Shown here: one piece after another, positions 37,005-46,733 of the stretch
Layout of the letters: each line of letters begins with the position of its first letter
How positions within the stretch are numbered: the stretch's first letter is position 1
Source: an uncultured Chitinophagaceae bacterium
Lineage (GTDB): Bacteria > Bacteroidota > Bacteroidia > Chitinophagales > Chitinophagaceae
Direction: 5' to 3'
DNA: 64,000 nucleotides
Assembly (NCBI GenBank): GCA_937958995.1
Contig: CALGAP010000007.1
Coordinates: 434,001-498,000, forward strand
The notes under the pieces: generated by a model
What the model saw: only the letters and a program-made list of their open reading frames with translations
Database searches by the model: none
What the model was told of the DNA's origin: nothing
Position numbers and translations under genes: made by a program

Positions 37005-40000
37005 ATGAAATGGAAGTTTTTCCTGCTTCTGTGTTCGTTTCTCACGCTATATGGCATCGTCCCCCAGGCCATAGCACAGGAGATCCAGATTAAGGGTAAA
37101 GTAGTTTCAAGATCAGGTAATGAGCCTCTCCCGGGTGCCACCATCATTGTGGTTGGAACCAATCGCACCACCATTTCGGATGCCGAGGGAAATTTCAGCA
37201 TCGGCGTTCCCAACCTGAATGCGGTGCTGAGAGTGTCATATACCGGTTATACAACTGCAGATTTCCCTGTAACAGAAGGAGATATGACGATAACGCTTGC
37301 CGAGACCGTGGGTAATATGGATGAGGTGGTGATTGTAGGTTACGGCGCTCAGAGAAAAAGCGTGGTGACAGGCGCCATTTCCAGCATAAAGTCCCGCGAC
37401 CTGGAAAATGTGCCCAGCAACCGTATTGAGCAGGCTCTCCAGGGCCGCGTATCGGGGGTAATGATCGCGCAAAACTCCGGTCAGCCCGGCTCAGGCTCAA
37501 CCATCCGTGTAAGAGGTATCACTACCTTCGGCGATGGCGGAAACAACCCGCTGTGGGTGGTTGACGGCGTGGTAATTGACCAGGGGGGTATCGGTTTTAT
37601 CAACCAGAGCGATATAGAATCGATTGAAGTGCTGAAAGACGCCTCTTCAGCAGCCATTTATGGTACCCGCGCCGCTACCGGCGTTATCCTGGTGACCACC
37701 AAGAAAGGCCGCGCCGGCAAACTGCAGGTTTCGTACAACGGCTTTTATGGCGTTTCATCACCCGAGCACAAGCTGGACCTGCTGAATGCCACCGAATACG
37801 CTACTATTTTGAATGAAAGGTCTGTGAACGATGGCGGCGGCATCATCTTCCCCAACCCCTCCACATTGGGTAAAGGCACCGACTGGCAGGATGCTATTTT
37901 CAACAATGATGCCCGCAGGTATTCGCACGAAATCAGCATCAGCGGCGGCAATGACCGTTCCACTTTCTACGTATCATTCGGTCTGCAAGACCAACAGGGT
38001 ATTGTGGCCAGGGAAATTTCCAACTATACCCGCCGCAACGTGCGCCTGAACAGCACGCACAAGCTGAGCAGCATATTCACCTTCGGACAAACCTTTGCCT
38101 ACTCGCACCAGAAAAGCATCGGCATCGGTAATACCAACAGCGAGTTTGGCGGTCCGCTGAGCTCAGCTATCAATCTTGATCCCATCACTCCTATCGTGAT
38201 CACCGATCCTGCCATTGCTAATGCCGCTCCCTACAGCGTGAACCCGGTGATCAGGGATAAGAACGGCAATCCTTATGGCATTTCAACATTAGTGGGACAG
38301 GAAATGACCAACCCGGTAGCATATATCCAAACCCGCCTGGGCCATTACAACTGGTCAGACGATTTTGTGGGCAATGCCTACCTGGAAGCCAACCTGTTTA
38401 ACAAGATCAGGGTAAGAAGCACTTTCGCAGGAAAAATTGCCTACTGGGGCAACCAGGGCTTTACACCGCTGTTTTACCTGAGTGCCACACAGCGAACAAC
38501 GCAAAACAACTATAATAAGACCAATAATAATGTGTTTAACTGGAACATCGAAAACACCATTACTTATACCGACCAGATCGCTAAGCACAACTTTACTGTG
38601 CTGTTGGGACAAGGTGCTTATGTGGAAAATATAGGTGGTGGCAGCAGCAACACATTGTTTGGCCTGCCCGTGAATAACTGGGAAGATGCTTCCTTTAATT
38701 TCGATATTCCCCAGGCCAACAGGACTTCCAGCACCTGGACCAGCACTTTACACAAGCTGTCTTCGCTTTTTGCACGCGTAAACTATAGCTACGATGAGAG
38801 ATACTTGTTCACCGGTATTGTGAGAAGGGATGGTTCTACCCGGTTTGGCCGCAATAAGAAATACGGCATATTCCCATCGTTCTCTGCCGGCTGGAATGTA
38901 AGCAACGAAGAGTTCTGGCCCGTGAATGATGTGGTAAACCGCCTGAAGATAAGAGGTGGTTATGGCGTTGTGGGTAATGATGCCATACGCAATTTCGGTT
39001 ACGTTGCCACTATCGCAGGGGGCTTCAACTACACTTTGGGTCTTAGCGATGATATCGTTACCGGTTATGCGCCCACTTCGCTCGACAACCCCGACCTGCA
39101 CTGGGAAGAAACCAACCAGTTCAATATCGGTTTCGATGCACAGCTGTTCCGCTCACTCAGCCTGAACTTCGATGTGTTTAAGAAAGTCACCAACGGTATT
39201 CTCCGCCCCATCACCATTCCCGGTTATGTAGGCGTATCCTCTTCACCGGTGGGTAACGTAGCCGACATGGAAAACATGGGTGTGGAACTGGAACTGGGTT
39301 ACAACAAACGTTTCGGTGAATTCAACTTCTCTGCCAACGGTAATGTTTCATACATTAAAAACAAAGTAACCTTTGTGGCTTTTGATGCCGACTATATTGC
39401 TGGTGATGCAAGTTTCCAGACAATCAGCACCATCACACGCATACAGGTAGGTCAGCCATACAACTCTTTCTTTGGTTACAGAACCGATGGCATTTTCCAG
39501 AACTGGGCAGAAATTGATGCATATCGAAATAAAGATGGCCAGCTGATTCAGCCTAATGCTCAGCCGGGCGATTTCCGCTGGGTTGATATCAATGGCGATG
39601 GCGTGATCACCAATGACGACAACGACAAAACCTTCCTGGGTAGCATGCTCCCGAAATACACTTTTGGTTTAACACTGAATGGTCAGTACAAGAATTTCGA
39701 CATCATGGTGTTCTTCCAGGGTGCTGCGGGCAACATGGTGTTCCAGGGATTGCGCAGGCTCGATATTGGCAACGCCAACTATCAGCGTAAGGTGCTGGGC
39801 CGCTGGACAGGAGAAGGCTCTACCAACGAGCATCCTCGTTTGACCCTCTCCGACCCCAACCGCAACTATGGCCGTATGTCTGATTTCTACCTGGAAAAAG
39901 GTGATTATACACGTGTAAAACTGGTACAAATAGGATACAGCCTGCCACAGAACCTGGTTTCGAAGATCGGCGCTTCTCGTGTAAGGGTATACGTTACAGC

Positions 40001-40130
40001 AGAAAACCTGCTCACACTCACCGGCTATACCGGCTACGATCCTGAAATCGGAGGAGGTGTTATGGGTATAGACAAAGGCGTGTATCCGCAGGCCCGTTCC
40101 ATTCTCGGCGGCATCCAGTTGCAATTCTAA
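37005..40130 (+). CDS. SusC-like TonB-dependent glycan transporter
   Basis: A 1,041-residue outer-membrane transporter. The signal peptide ends near QAIAQE; a CarboxypepD_reg-like domain follows (about 25-100: IKGKVVSRSGNEPLPGATI). Then comes a TonB-box region (DEVVIVGYGAQRK) and the plug with IRVRGITTFGDGGNNPLWV and IESIEVLKDASSAAIYGTRA, typical of SusC/RagA proteins. The barrel ends with GGIQLQF. It works with the SusD lipoprotein encoded next to pull bound oligosaccharides into the periplasm using TonB-ExbBD energy. The ATG at 37005 is preferred to the upstream TTG at 36999. First structural gene of the locus. Confidence 0.96.
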   Translation: MKWKFFLLLCSFLTLYGIVPQAIAQEIQIKGKVVSRSGNEPLPGATIIVVGTNRTTISDAEGNFSIGVPNLNAVLRVSYTGYTTADFPVTEGDMTITLAETVGNMDEVVIVGYGAQRKSVVTGAISSIKSRDLENVPSNRIEQALQGRVSGVMIAQNSGQPGSGSTIRVRGITTFGDGGNNPLWVVDGVVIDQGGIGFINQSDIESIEVLKDASSAAIYGTRAATGVILVTTKKGRAGKLQVSYNGFYGVSSPEHKLDLLNATEYATILNERSVNDGGGIIFPNPSTLGKGTDWQDAIFNNDARRYSHEISISGGNDRSTFYVSFGLQDQQGIVAREISNYTRRNVRLNSTHKLSSIFTFGQTFAYSHQKSIGIGNTNSEFGGPLSSAINLDPITPIVITDPAIANAAPYSVNPVIRDKNGNPYGISTLVGQEMTNPVAYIQTRLGHYNWSDDFVGNAYLEANLFNKIRVRSTFAGKIAYWGNQGFTPLFYLSATQRTTQNNYNKTNNNVFNWNIENTITYTDQIAKHNFTVLLGQGAYVENIGGGSSNTLFGLPVNNWEDASFNFDIPQANRTSSTWTSTLHKLSSLFARVNYSYDERYLFTGIVRRDGSTRFGRNKKYGIFPSFSAGWNVSNEEFWPVNDVVNRLKIRGGYGVVGNDAIRNFGYVATIAGGFNYTLGLSDDIVTGYAPTSLDNPDLHWEETNQFNIGFDAQLFRSLSLNFDVFKKVTNGILRPITIPGYVGVSSSPVGNVADMENMGVELELGYNKRFGEFNFSANGNVSYIKNKVTFVAFDADYIAGDASFQTISTITRIQVGQPYNSFFGYRTDGIFQNWAEIDAYRNKDGQLIQPNAQPGDFRWVDINGDGVITNDDNDKTFLGSMLPKYTFGLTLNGQYKNFDIMVFFQGAAGNMVFQGLRRLDIGNANYQRKVLGRWTGEGSTNEHPRLTLSDPNRNYGRMSDFYLEKGDYTRVKLVQIGYSLPQNLVSKIGASRVRVYVTAENLLTLTGYTGYDPEIGGGVMGIDKGVYPQARSILGGIQLQF

Positions 40131-40157
40131 TCATTCAATCAACTTAATTCAGGAGTT

Positions 40158-41666
40158 ATGAAATCGATAAAAATAAGTTTCCTTTTCATAGTGCTGTCGG
40201 TGTACTTCATCTCTTGTTCAAAGGATTTTATTACAATTAACCCCGACGGACAATTTCTCTCAGATAACTATTACGCCAACGAAGAGCAGGCATACGCCGC
40301 TTTGGTGGCCGCATATGATCCGGTGCGCAAGAATTCAGGCGGCTTTGAGAACATGATCGCTCTCATGAACTCAGGCAGCGACGACCACTACGCAGGTGGC
40401 GGTGGCGCTACCGACGGTTTGCAGTTGCAGGCATTCAGTAACTATACCATGACCGCCGACCAGATGGCCGGCAGCTACTGGAACGATCCCTACCAGGGTA
40501 TATTCAGGGTAAATACTTTGCTAAAAAAGCTGCCCGACGTGCCCATGTCAGCTGATACAAAAGCACGCTTTGAAGCAGAAGCGAAAGCACTGAGAGCACA
40601 TTACTATTTCAACCTGGTAAGAATGTTCCGCAACATTCCCCTGTTGCTTGAACCGCTTACTGCTACCAATATGTACGAAGTCGAACAGGCCGATCCAGCA
40701 GCAGTGTACGCGCAGATTGAGCAGGACCTGAAAGATGCCGTTGCTGTGCTGCCCGTTAGCCTCAACATGGGCACCGAAGCAGGTCGTTTCACCAAAGGCG
40801 CCGCGCAGGCATTACTGGGAAAAGTGTATTTATACCAGGGAAAAAATGCTGAAGCTGCTGAACAATTGGCACAAGTGAATGGCGATCCGGGGCAGGCCAG
40901 CCCTTATGGCTACAAACTGCTCGACAATTTCGCCGACTTGTGGAAGCATGATAACAAATTCAACAGCGAAAGTATTTTCGAAGAAACACATAGCGCCAAA
41001 GGAAATTCCGACTGGGGTTTCTGGGGCGCCGGCAATGACGAAGGCAATACGCTCAATGTGATGGTAGGCCCGAGAAGCTATTCGAAGATCGGCCCCAACG
41101 CGCCTTCACTGCCTTCTGGCTGGAGCTTCAACGTATTTACCCAGGACTTCTATGATTTCATGAAAGATGATCCACGCTTCGAAGCAACCGTGCTCGACCT
41201 GGAGGCTCTGAAATCCGCCGGCGAGGCCGACTATATCCCGGGTTATATGAACACCGGCTATTTCCTCAACAAATTCGTGCCGAGAACATCTGATGTGTCA
41301 ACCGGCGGCGGCGCTTCAGAGTTGAACTACCGCCAGAACACCTACATCATCAGGCTGGCCGATACGTACCTGATGGAAGCCGAGGCGCTGGGCGCTACCG
41401 GCGCCAGGGCACAGGCTCTGCTCGATGCAGTGCGCGCACGCGTGGGATTGCCTTCAGTTCCCGTATCAATGCAAGCCATCAAAGATGAACGCAGAAGAGA
41501 ATTGGCAGGTGAGGGTCACCGTTGGTTCGACCTCGTAAGATGGGGCGATGCTCCCAGCGTACTGGCCAGCAGGGGCTTTGTAGCTGGTAAACACGAAGTG
41601 TTTCCCATACCCACCAGGGAACTCCAGGGTACCAAACTGGTACAAAACCCGGGTTATAACCAATAG
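40158..41666 (+). CDS. SusD/RagB-like surface glycan-binding lipoprotein
   Basis: A 502-residue lipoprotein (lipobox FISC, Cys20) anchored at the cell surface as the lid of the SusC transporter. The helical TPR-like scaffold is seen in EEQAYAALVAAYDPVR, EAKALRAHYYFNLVRMFRNIPL and KGAAQALLGKVYLYQG. The C-terminal SusD signature is present: YRQNTYIIRLADTYLMEAEA and DERRRELAGEGHRWFDLVRW, ending PIPTRELQGTKLVQNPGY. It starts 27 bases after the SusC stop, in the same operon. Confidence 0.96.
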   Translation: MKSIKISFLFIVLSVYFISCSKDFITINPDGQFLSDNYYANEEQAYAALVAAYDPVRKNSGGFENMIALMNSGSDDHYAGGGGATDGLQLQAFSNYTMTADQMAGSYWNDPYQGIFRVNTLLKKLPDVPMSADTKARFEAEAKALRAHYYFNLVRMFRNIPLLLEPLTATNMYEVEQADPAAVYAQIEQDLKDAVAVLPVSLNMGTEAGRFTKGAAQALLGKVYLYQGKNAEAAEQLAQVNGDPGQASPYGYKLLDNFADLWKHDNKFNSESIFEETHSAKGNSDWGFWGAGNDEGNTLNVMVGPRSYSKIGPNAPSLPSGWSFNVFTQDFYDFMKDDPRFEATVLDLEALKSAGEADYIPGYMNTGYFLNKFVPRTSDVSTGGGASELNYRQNTYIIRLADTYLMEAEALGATGARAQALLDAVRARVGLPSVPVSMQAIKDERRRELAGEGHRWFDLVRWGDAPSVLASRGFVAGKHEVFPIPTRELQGTKLVQNPGYNQ

Positions 41667-41691
41667 TGCCTAACCAAAAAAATTCAGAGCA

Positions 41692-42546
41692 ATGAAAAAG
41701 ATTCATAGCATACTTTGCTTCGCCATTATAGCCGCTATAGGCGCCACCAGTTGTAGCAAACCCGACATCAATGACCAGGGTTTGGTTCAATCCACTCTCG
41801 ACGCATCATTTACCGTGACCCAGCTATCAGCCAACCGCTTCTGGGTGGCTGCCAAGGATAGCAGTTATATCCTGAGCAAGTGGGACATTGGCGATGGCGG
41901 CGGCCCGCAGACAGGCAGGCATAGTCGCGAAATATTCCTGCCCGACGCCGGCACCTACACCATCACCCATCATGCGGTAGGTAAAGGCGGCGTGGCATTC
42001 ACCGCCAGTGAAACCATCAATGTGGCTACTTCCGATCCCGTAGCCGGCAACCTGGTACAGGGCGGAAAGTTTGAGACCCCCGAAGATGATGCCAAATGGA
42101 CCAGGCACGTGATTGGTGAGCCGGCCATTACCTGGACCATGGCCAATGGCAAGATGACAGCTATGGGCGGCGACTGGGGACATAGTGCTATTTACCAGGC
42201 CATTGAAGTGGAAGCCAACAAAGACTATCGCTTCAGCATGCTGGTTTCAGGCAGCGGCGCCACAGACACCTGGTTCGAAGTGTACTTCGGATCGGTAGCG
42301 CCCACGCCCGGCAACGACTACAGCGACGGCGGCATCCAGATTGCCCTGAACACATGGGCAGGCTGCGGTAACGGACCTTTCAGCGGCAATATAGCCGTGA
42401 TCGGTTGCGAAGGTGAATTGAAAGGAAAAGACGGCGTGATTCGTTTCACCACCGGCGGCACCAAATATCTCTTTATCAAAACCGGTGGCGCCAACCTGGG
42501 CACCACAGGTATCAGCATCGACAATGTAGAACTCAGAGGAATGTAA
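41692..42546 (+). CDS. Surface glycan-binding lipoprotein with PKD and CBM-like domains
   Basis: A 284-residue lipoprotein (lipobox GATSC). A PKD-like immunoglobulin domain occupies about 35-110 (ILSKWDIGDGGGPQTGRHS, FLPDAGTYTITHHAVGKGG). A carbohydrate-binding-like jelly roll of the CBM4/9 kind covers about 120-284 (NLVQGGKFETPEDDAKWTRH, ending GTTGISIDNVELRGM). No catalytic residues are seen. Its place right after SusD is where PULs encode SusE/SGBP proteins, and PKD-containing proteins of this type occur in laminarin loci, so binding of a beta-glucan chain at the cell surface is likely. Confidence 0.85.
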   Translation: MKKIHSILCFAIIAAIGATSCSKPDINDQGLVQSTLDASFTVTQLSANRFWVAAKDSSYILSKWDIGDGGGPQTGRHSREIFLPDAGTYTITHHAVGKGGVAFTASETINVATSDPVAGNLVQGGKFETPEDDAKWTRHVIGEPAITWTMANGKMTAMGGDWGHSAIYQAIEVEANKDYRFSMLVSGSGATDTWFEVYFGSVAPTPGNDYSDGGIQIALNTWAGCGNGPFSGNIAVIGCEGELKGKDGVIRFTTGGTKYLFIKTGGANLGTTGISIDNVELRGM

Positions 42547-42570
42547 GCGCGTAATCAATACCGTTAGCAC

Positions 42571-43416
42571 ATGAGACCTCATATCCTGGCATTCGTATTG
42601 GTTACAGCCGCTTGCGGCAAAAAAGGATCCGATAGTCCGGCACCACCTCCACCGGCCATAAAACCGCCGGTGGACAGTGGCTGGACTTTCGAATCCACCC
42701 CCATGTGGTCCGACGAGTTTGATACCGATGGTGCTCCCGATCCCGCCAGGTGGGGCTACGATATCGGCGGCAGTGGCTGGGGCAATAACGAACTGCAATA
42801 CTATACCGACAACATCAACAACGCCTACATTGAAGACGGTAGGCTGAAGATTACTGCCATTAAAGAACCAATCGGGGGAAGAAATTATACTTCTGCCCGT
42901 CTCGTCTCACGCACCAAAGGCGATTTCCTGTATGGCAGAATAGAAGTGAGAGCGAAACTGCCGCGCGGTCGCGGTACCTGGCCAGCCATCTGGATGTTGC
43001 CCACCGACTGGGCCTATGGCAACTGGCCCAAATCCGGCGAGATCGATATCATGGAACATGTTGGCTACGACTCCAACCGCGTGCATTTCAGCGTGCATAC
43101 GGAAGCTTACAACCATAGCATCGGCACACAGAAGACGTCCAACAGGGTGCTCAGCACGGCCATGACGGAGTTTCACACTTACCGCTGCGACTGGACGCCT
43201 TACGCAGTACGAGGCTATATAGATGACCAGATGATGTTCTTTTTTGTGAACGAAGGAAAAGGATCTGCCGTGTGGCCCTTCGATAAACGATTTCACCTGC
43301 TGCTGAATATAGCGGTGGGCGGCAACTGGGGCGGCGTGCAAGGCGTTGATGATTCTGTTTTTCCCGCCACTATGGAAATTGATTACGTGCGTGTGTACAA
43401 AATGAAGCAGCCATAA
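42571..43416 (+). CDS. GH16 endo-beta-glucanase lipoprotein (laminarinase-like)
   Basis: A 281-residue enzyme with a short lipoprotein signal (lipobox TAAC, Cys15); an in-frame TAG three codons upstream fixes the ATG. The GH16 beta-jelly roll shows MWSDEFDTDGAPDPARW, GGSGWGNNELQYYTD, RIEVRAKLPRGRGTWPAIWM and the catalytic motif GEIDIMEHVGYD with nucleophile Glu157, Asp159 and acid/base Glu162. The plain ExDxxE order with the methionine, and the GNNELQYYT segment, are typical of beta-1,3-glucanases (laminarinase group). Probably a surface endo-acting enzyme that makes oligosaccharides for SusCD. Confidence 0.93.
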   Translation: MRPHILAFVLVTAACGKKGSDSPAPPPPAIKPPVDSGWTFESTPMWSDEFDTDGAPDPARWGYDIGGSGWGNNELQYYTDNINNAYIEDGRLKITAIKEPIGGRNYTSARLVSRTKGDFLYGRIEVRAKLPRGRGTWPAIWMLPTDWAYGNWPKSGEIDIMEHVGYDSNRVHFSVHTEAYNHSIGTQKTSNRVLSTAMTEFHTYRCDWTPYAVRGYIDDQMMFFFVNEGKGSAVWPFDKRFHLLLNIAVGGNWGGVQGVDDSVFPATMEIDYVRVYKMKQP

Positions 43417-43417
43417 C

Positions 43418-43445
43418 AAAAGGGTGCACTACTCCACCCTTTTTT
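43418..43445 (+). terminator. Hairpin with T tract after the GH16 gene
   Basis: A nine-base stem (AAAAGGGTG with CACCCTTTT) encloses an eight-base loop and runs into further T residues. It begins right after the GH16 stop and ends before the GH5 start, so it may end or reduce transcription between the transport/endo genes and the GH5-GH30 genes. Confidence 0.6.
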
Positions 43446-43459
43446 AAAATTCCCTACTG

Positions 43460-45247
43460 ATGATAACATCTAACAAGTACATTCTCATCCTCGCTTTTAT
43501 ATTCATATCCTTGACCAGTTTTTCACAAGGCTTTCTGCGCGTAGATGGCAAGACGATCAAAGACGGACAGGGCCGCGAAATTATTCTGCGCGGCATGGGT
43601 CTCGGCGGATGGATGCTGCAGGAACCGTATATGCTCCAACTGCACGGCGCTGCCATCAATCAAAGTGATTTCCGCGCAAAACTCGAGAAACTCACGGGTA
43701 AAGAAAATGTGCAGCACTTTTACGATGCCTGGCTGGAAGGTTTTACCACCAAAGCCGATATAGACAGCATGGCTAAATGGGGTTTTAACTCGGTGCGACT
43801 GCCCATGCACTACAATCTTTACACCTTGCCAGTGTGGGAAGAAAAAGACTCCACCCAAAATACTTTTATCGAAAAAGGCTTTGCCCTCACCGATAGCCTG
43901 CTCGCCTGGTGCAAAGCCAACCGCCTATACCTTATCCTGGACCTGCATGCAGCACCCGGCGCACAGGGAAATGATATTCCCATCAGCGACCGCGACACTA
44001 CAAAACCCAATTTGTGGGCAAGCGTCGCCAACAAAAATAAAACCATCGCCCTGTGGACAGAGCTCGCCAAACGCTACGCCAATGAAGAATGGATTGGCGG
44101 ATATGATCTGCTCAATGAGACGAATTTCGGCTTTACCGATCCGAAAGATATCAACGGCTGCAATGAAAAAGATAATGCGGAGTTAAGGAAATTGCTGATC
44201 GATATCACGAAAGCCATCAGGGCCGTTGATAAGAATCATATCATTTTTATTGAAGGCAATTGCTGGGCCAATAACTACAATGGCATTTTTCCCCTCTGGG
44301 ATAATAACCTGGTGGTAAGCTTTCACAAATACTGGAACTACAACAACAAAGAATCCATCGCCAACTTCCTGAAGATTCGAGATGAACATAATGTGCCGCT
44401 GTGGCTGGGCGAGACTGGTGAAAACAGCAACGTTTGGTTTACCGATGCCATTCGTTTGATGGAAGAGCATAAAATTGGCTGGGCCTGGTGGCCATTGAAA
44501 AAGATGGGTGCCAACAATCCGCTGCAGATAAAGCAACCTGCGGGCTACCGCGAACTGGTACAACACCTGCGCGATGGCAAGGGAAATTTCTCCGCAGAAA
44601 AAGTAAATGATATACTGAAGGAGCTGGCCAAAGCTGCGCGCATCGAAAACAATATCGTGCGGTACGACGTAATCGATGCTATGTTTCGCCAGGTACAAAG
44701 CGATGCCGCCATTCCTTATGCCAATAACCAACTCGACAAACAACTCTTGCTCTATGCGGTGAACTACGATTATGGCCGCATGGGAATTGCCTACCACGAC
44801 AATGACGCCGGCAATTATTGGGTAAGCACCACCAAAAGAACGCAATGGAACAAAGGCGGTCAGTACCGTAACGATGGGGTGGATATAGGCACCTGCGATG
44901 ATTCACTCACAAACGGCTATAGCGTTGGCTGGACAGAAAACGGTGAGTGGTTACAATACACGCTTTACGTTTCCAACCCAGGCTGGTACACCGTAAAAGT
45001 GCGCGCCAAAAATACCAGTGCGCAGGCAGGTGCGCTGGCCTTAGCGGTAAATAATAAAAAGCCGGAAACAACGGTAACGTTGAAGGGAGCTGCCAATAAA
45101 TGGACAACTACCCCTGCCGGTAAAATATGGCTGGCAAAGGGAGAAAACCGGTTAAAGCTCACGGTTAAGAAAGGCGGCTTTGACCTGAACTATCTCGAAC
45201 TGGCCCTGGATGCTTCTGCCGCAACAAAACCCGCCAGCGCTAAATAA
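43460..45247 (+). CDS. GH5 glucanase with C-terminal CBM6-like domain
   Basis: A 595-residue exported enzyme (signal ending TSFSQ). The GH5 TIM barrel covers about 25-340: ILRGMGLGGWMLQEPYM, WGFNSVRLPMHY, LYLILDLHAAPG, acid/base Glu220 in GYDLLNETNFG and nucleophile Glu318 in VPLWLGETGEN. A middle segment (about 375-440) links to a C-terminal beta-sandwich resembling CBM6 (about 455-590: IAYHDNDAGNYW, NGYSVGWTENGEWLQYTLYV, GGFDLNYLELA). The sequence style recalls exo-beta-1,3-glucanase-like GH5 members, but the subfamily cannot be settled by eye. With GH16 and GH30 beside it, a beta-glucan substrate is likely. Confidence 0.9.
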   Translation: MITSNKYILILAFIFISLTSFSQGFLRVDGKTIKDGQGREIILRGMGLGGWMLQEPYMLQLHGAAINQSDFRAKLEKLTGKENVQHFYDAWLEGFTTKADIDSMAKWGFNSVRLPMHYNLYTLPVWEEKDSTQNTFIEKGFALTDSLLAWCKANRLYLILDLHAAPGAQGNDIPISDRDTTKPNLWASVANKNKTIALWTELAKRYANEEWIGGYDLLNETNFGFTDPKDINGCNEKDNAELRKLLIDITKAIRAVDKNHIIFIEGNCWANNYNGIFPLWDNNLVVSFHKYWNYNNKESIANFLKIRDEHNVPLWLGETGENSNVWFTDAIRLMEEHKIGWAWWPLKKMGANNPLQIKQPAGYRELVQHLRDGKGNFSAEKVNDILKELAKAARIENNIVRYDVIDAMFRQVQSDAAIPYANNQLDKQLLLYAVNYDYGRMGIAYHDNDAGNYWVSTTKRTQWNKGGQYRNDGVDIGTCDDSLTNGYSVGWTENGEWLQYTLYVSNPGWYTVKVRAKNTSAQAGALALAVNNKKPETTVTLKGAANKWTTTPAGKIWLAKGENRLKLTVKKGGFDLNYLELALDASAATKPASAK

Positions 45248-45276
45248 TTTTTTATAAAAATTCATACCATTGCAAT

Positions 45277-46722
45277 ATGCTGAGACACATATTTGGTAAT
45301 GTCCTCCTGCTGCTGATGCTGAGCGCCTGTAGTTGTAAGAAAAGCGGCAGCAATTGCTGCGCCCCACCCAATCCGCCGCAACCCGGCAACGTCATTACCG
45401 ATGTGGAGGCCTGGGTAACCACCGGCGACCAGTTCAATTTGTTTAAAAAACAAAATACTTCGCTCACCTGGACCACCACGCCCAATGCCAATCTCGAAAT
45501 CGTGGTAGACAGCACGCAGCAATACCAAACCATCGACGGCTTTGGATACACCCTTACCGGCGGCAGTGCCGACGTGCTGATGGGCCTCTCCCCCTCGCAG
45601 CGAGCGGAAATACTGAAAGAATTGTTTTCCACCGACAGCAATTATATTGGCGTAAGCTATCTGCGTGTAAGCATCGGCGCGAGTGACCTGAGCGCTTCGG
45701 TTTTTTCTTATGATGACATGCCCGCCGGGCAAACGGATCCCACCTTGCAACACTTCAGCTTAAGCAAGGATACCATCAACCTGGTACCTGTATTAAAAGA
45801 GATACTGGCCATTAACGGTAATATCAAAATTCTTGGCTCGCCCTGGTCGGCGCCCGCCTGGATGAAGGATAATGAATCTTCGGTAGGCGGTAAGTTACTA
45901 CCTGCTTACTATGGTGTATATGCCGATTATATCGTGAAATACATACAAGCCATGGCTGCAAAGGGCATTACTATCGATGCCGTCACTATTCAGAACGAGC
46001 CCGAGCATGGCGGCAATAATCCCAGTATGCTGATGAGTGCCTCCGAACAGGCAGATTTTATCAAAAATCATTTGGGGCCTAAGTTCCAGGCGGCCGGCAT
46101 AAATACCAAAATCATCATATGGGATCATAACTGTGATAATCCCAACTATCCTATTACCGTGTTAAACGATCCGGCTGCAAAACAATATATCGATGGTTCT
46201 GCATTCCATTTGTATGGCGGCAATATTAATGCGCTGACACAAGTGTACAATGCGCATCCCGATCGCAATCTTTATTTCACTGAACAATACACAGCCTCCA
46301 ATGGCGATTTTGCGCAAGACCTGCGCTGGCATCTTACCAATGTAATCGTAGGCTCTATGAGAAATTACAGCCGCGTGGCCCTTGAATGGAACCTGGCCAA
46401 CAATCCCAGCTATGGTCCGCATACGCCGGGAGGATGCACCGTATGCAAAGGCGCACTCACCATCGGCAGCAATATCCAGCGCAATGTGGCTTATTACATC
46501 ATCGCGCATGCCTCCAAGTTTGTGCGGCCCGGCTCGGTGCGCGTGCATACCGATGTGCCTGGCGCCTTGCATAATGTTGCCTTCGTAAGACCCGATGGTA
46601 AAAAAGTATTGATCGTGGTGAATGACAGCAGCGGCGCGCAGGGCTTCAATATCAAATTCAAGAACAGGTGGGTCGCCACCTCGCTCGATGCAGGCGCGGT
46701 GGGCACCTATGTGTGGGACTAA
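45277..46722 (+). CDS. GH30 beta-1,6-glucanase-like lipoprotein
   Basis: A 481-residue enzyme with a lipoprotein signal (lipobox LSAC, Cys18) and a cysteine/proline-rich linker. The GH30 fold is clear: YQTIDGFGYTLTGGSADVL, SYLRVSIGASDLS, ILGSPWSAPAWMKDN, acid/base Glu241 in TIQNEPEHGGNNPSM, nucleophile Glu336 in LYFTEQYT, and a C-terminal beta domain (FVRPGSVRVHTD). GH30 contains glucosylceramidases, beta-1,6-glucanases and xylanases; the DGFG...SD pattern fits subfamilies 1 and 3. In this locus it probably removes beta-1,6 branches from a beta-1,3-glucan. It starts 29 bases after the GH5 stop and is the last gene of the locus. Confidence 0.92.
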   Translation: MLRHIFGNVLLLLMLSACSCKKSGSNCCAPPNPPQPGNVITDVEAWVTTGDQFNLFKKQNTSLTWTTTPNANLEIVVDSTQQYQTIDGFGYTLTGGSADVLMGLSPSQRAEILKELFSTDSNYIGVSYLRVSIGASDLSASVFSYDDMPAGQTDPTLQHFSLSKDTINLVPVLKEILAINGNIKILGSPWSAPAWMKDNESSVGGKLLPAYYGVYADYIVKYIQAMAAKGITIDAVTIQNEPEHGGNNPSMLMSASEQADFIKNHLGPKFQAAGINTKIIIWDHNCDNPNYPITVLNDPAAKQYIDGSAFHLYGGNINALTQVYNAHPDRNLYFTEQYTASNGDFAQDLRWHLTNVIVGSMRNYSRVALEWNLANNPSYGPHTPGGCTVCKGALTIGSNIQRNVAYYIIAHASKFVRPGSVRVHTDVPGALHNVAFVRPDGKKVLIVVNDSSGAQGFNIKFKNRWVATSLDAGAVGTYVWD

Positions 46723-46733
46723 TTCCTGTTTTC

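Noticed and set aside
44183..44845. 220-codon minus-strand frame in the GH5 gene
   Set aside because: Antisense shadow; GH5 catalytic motifs are on the plus strand.
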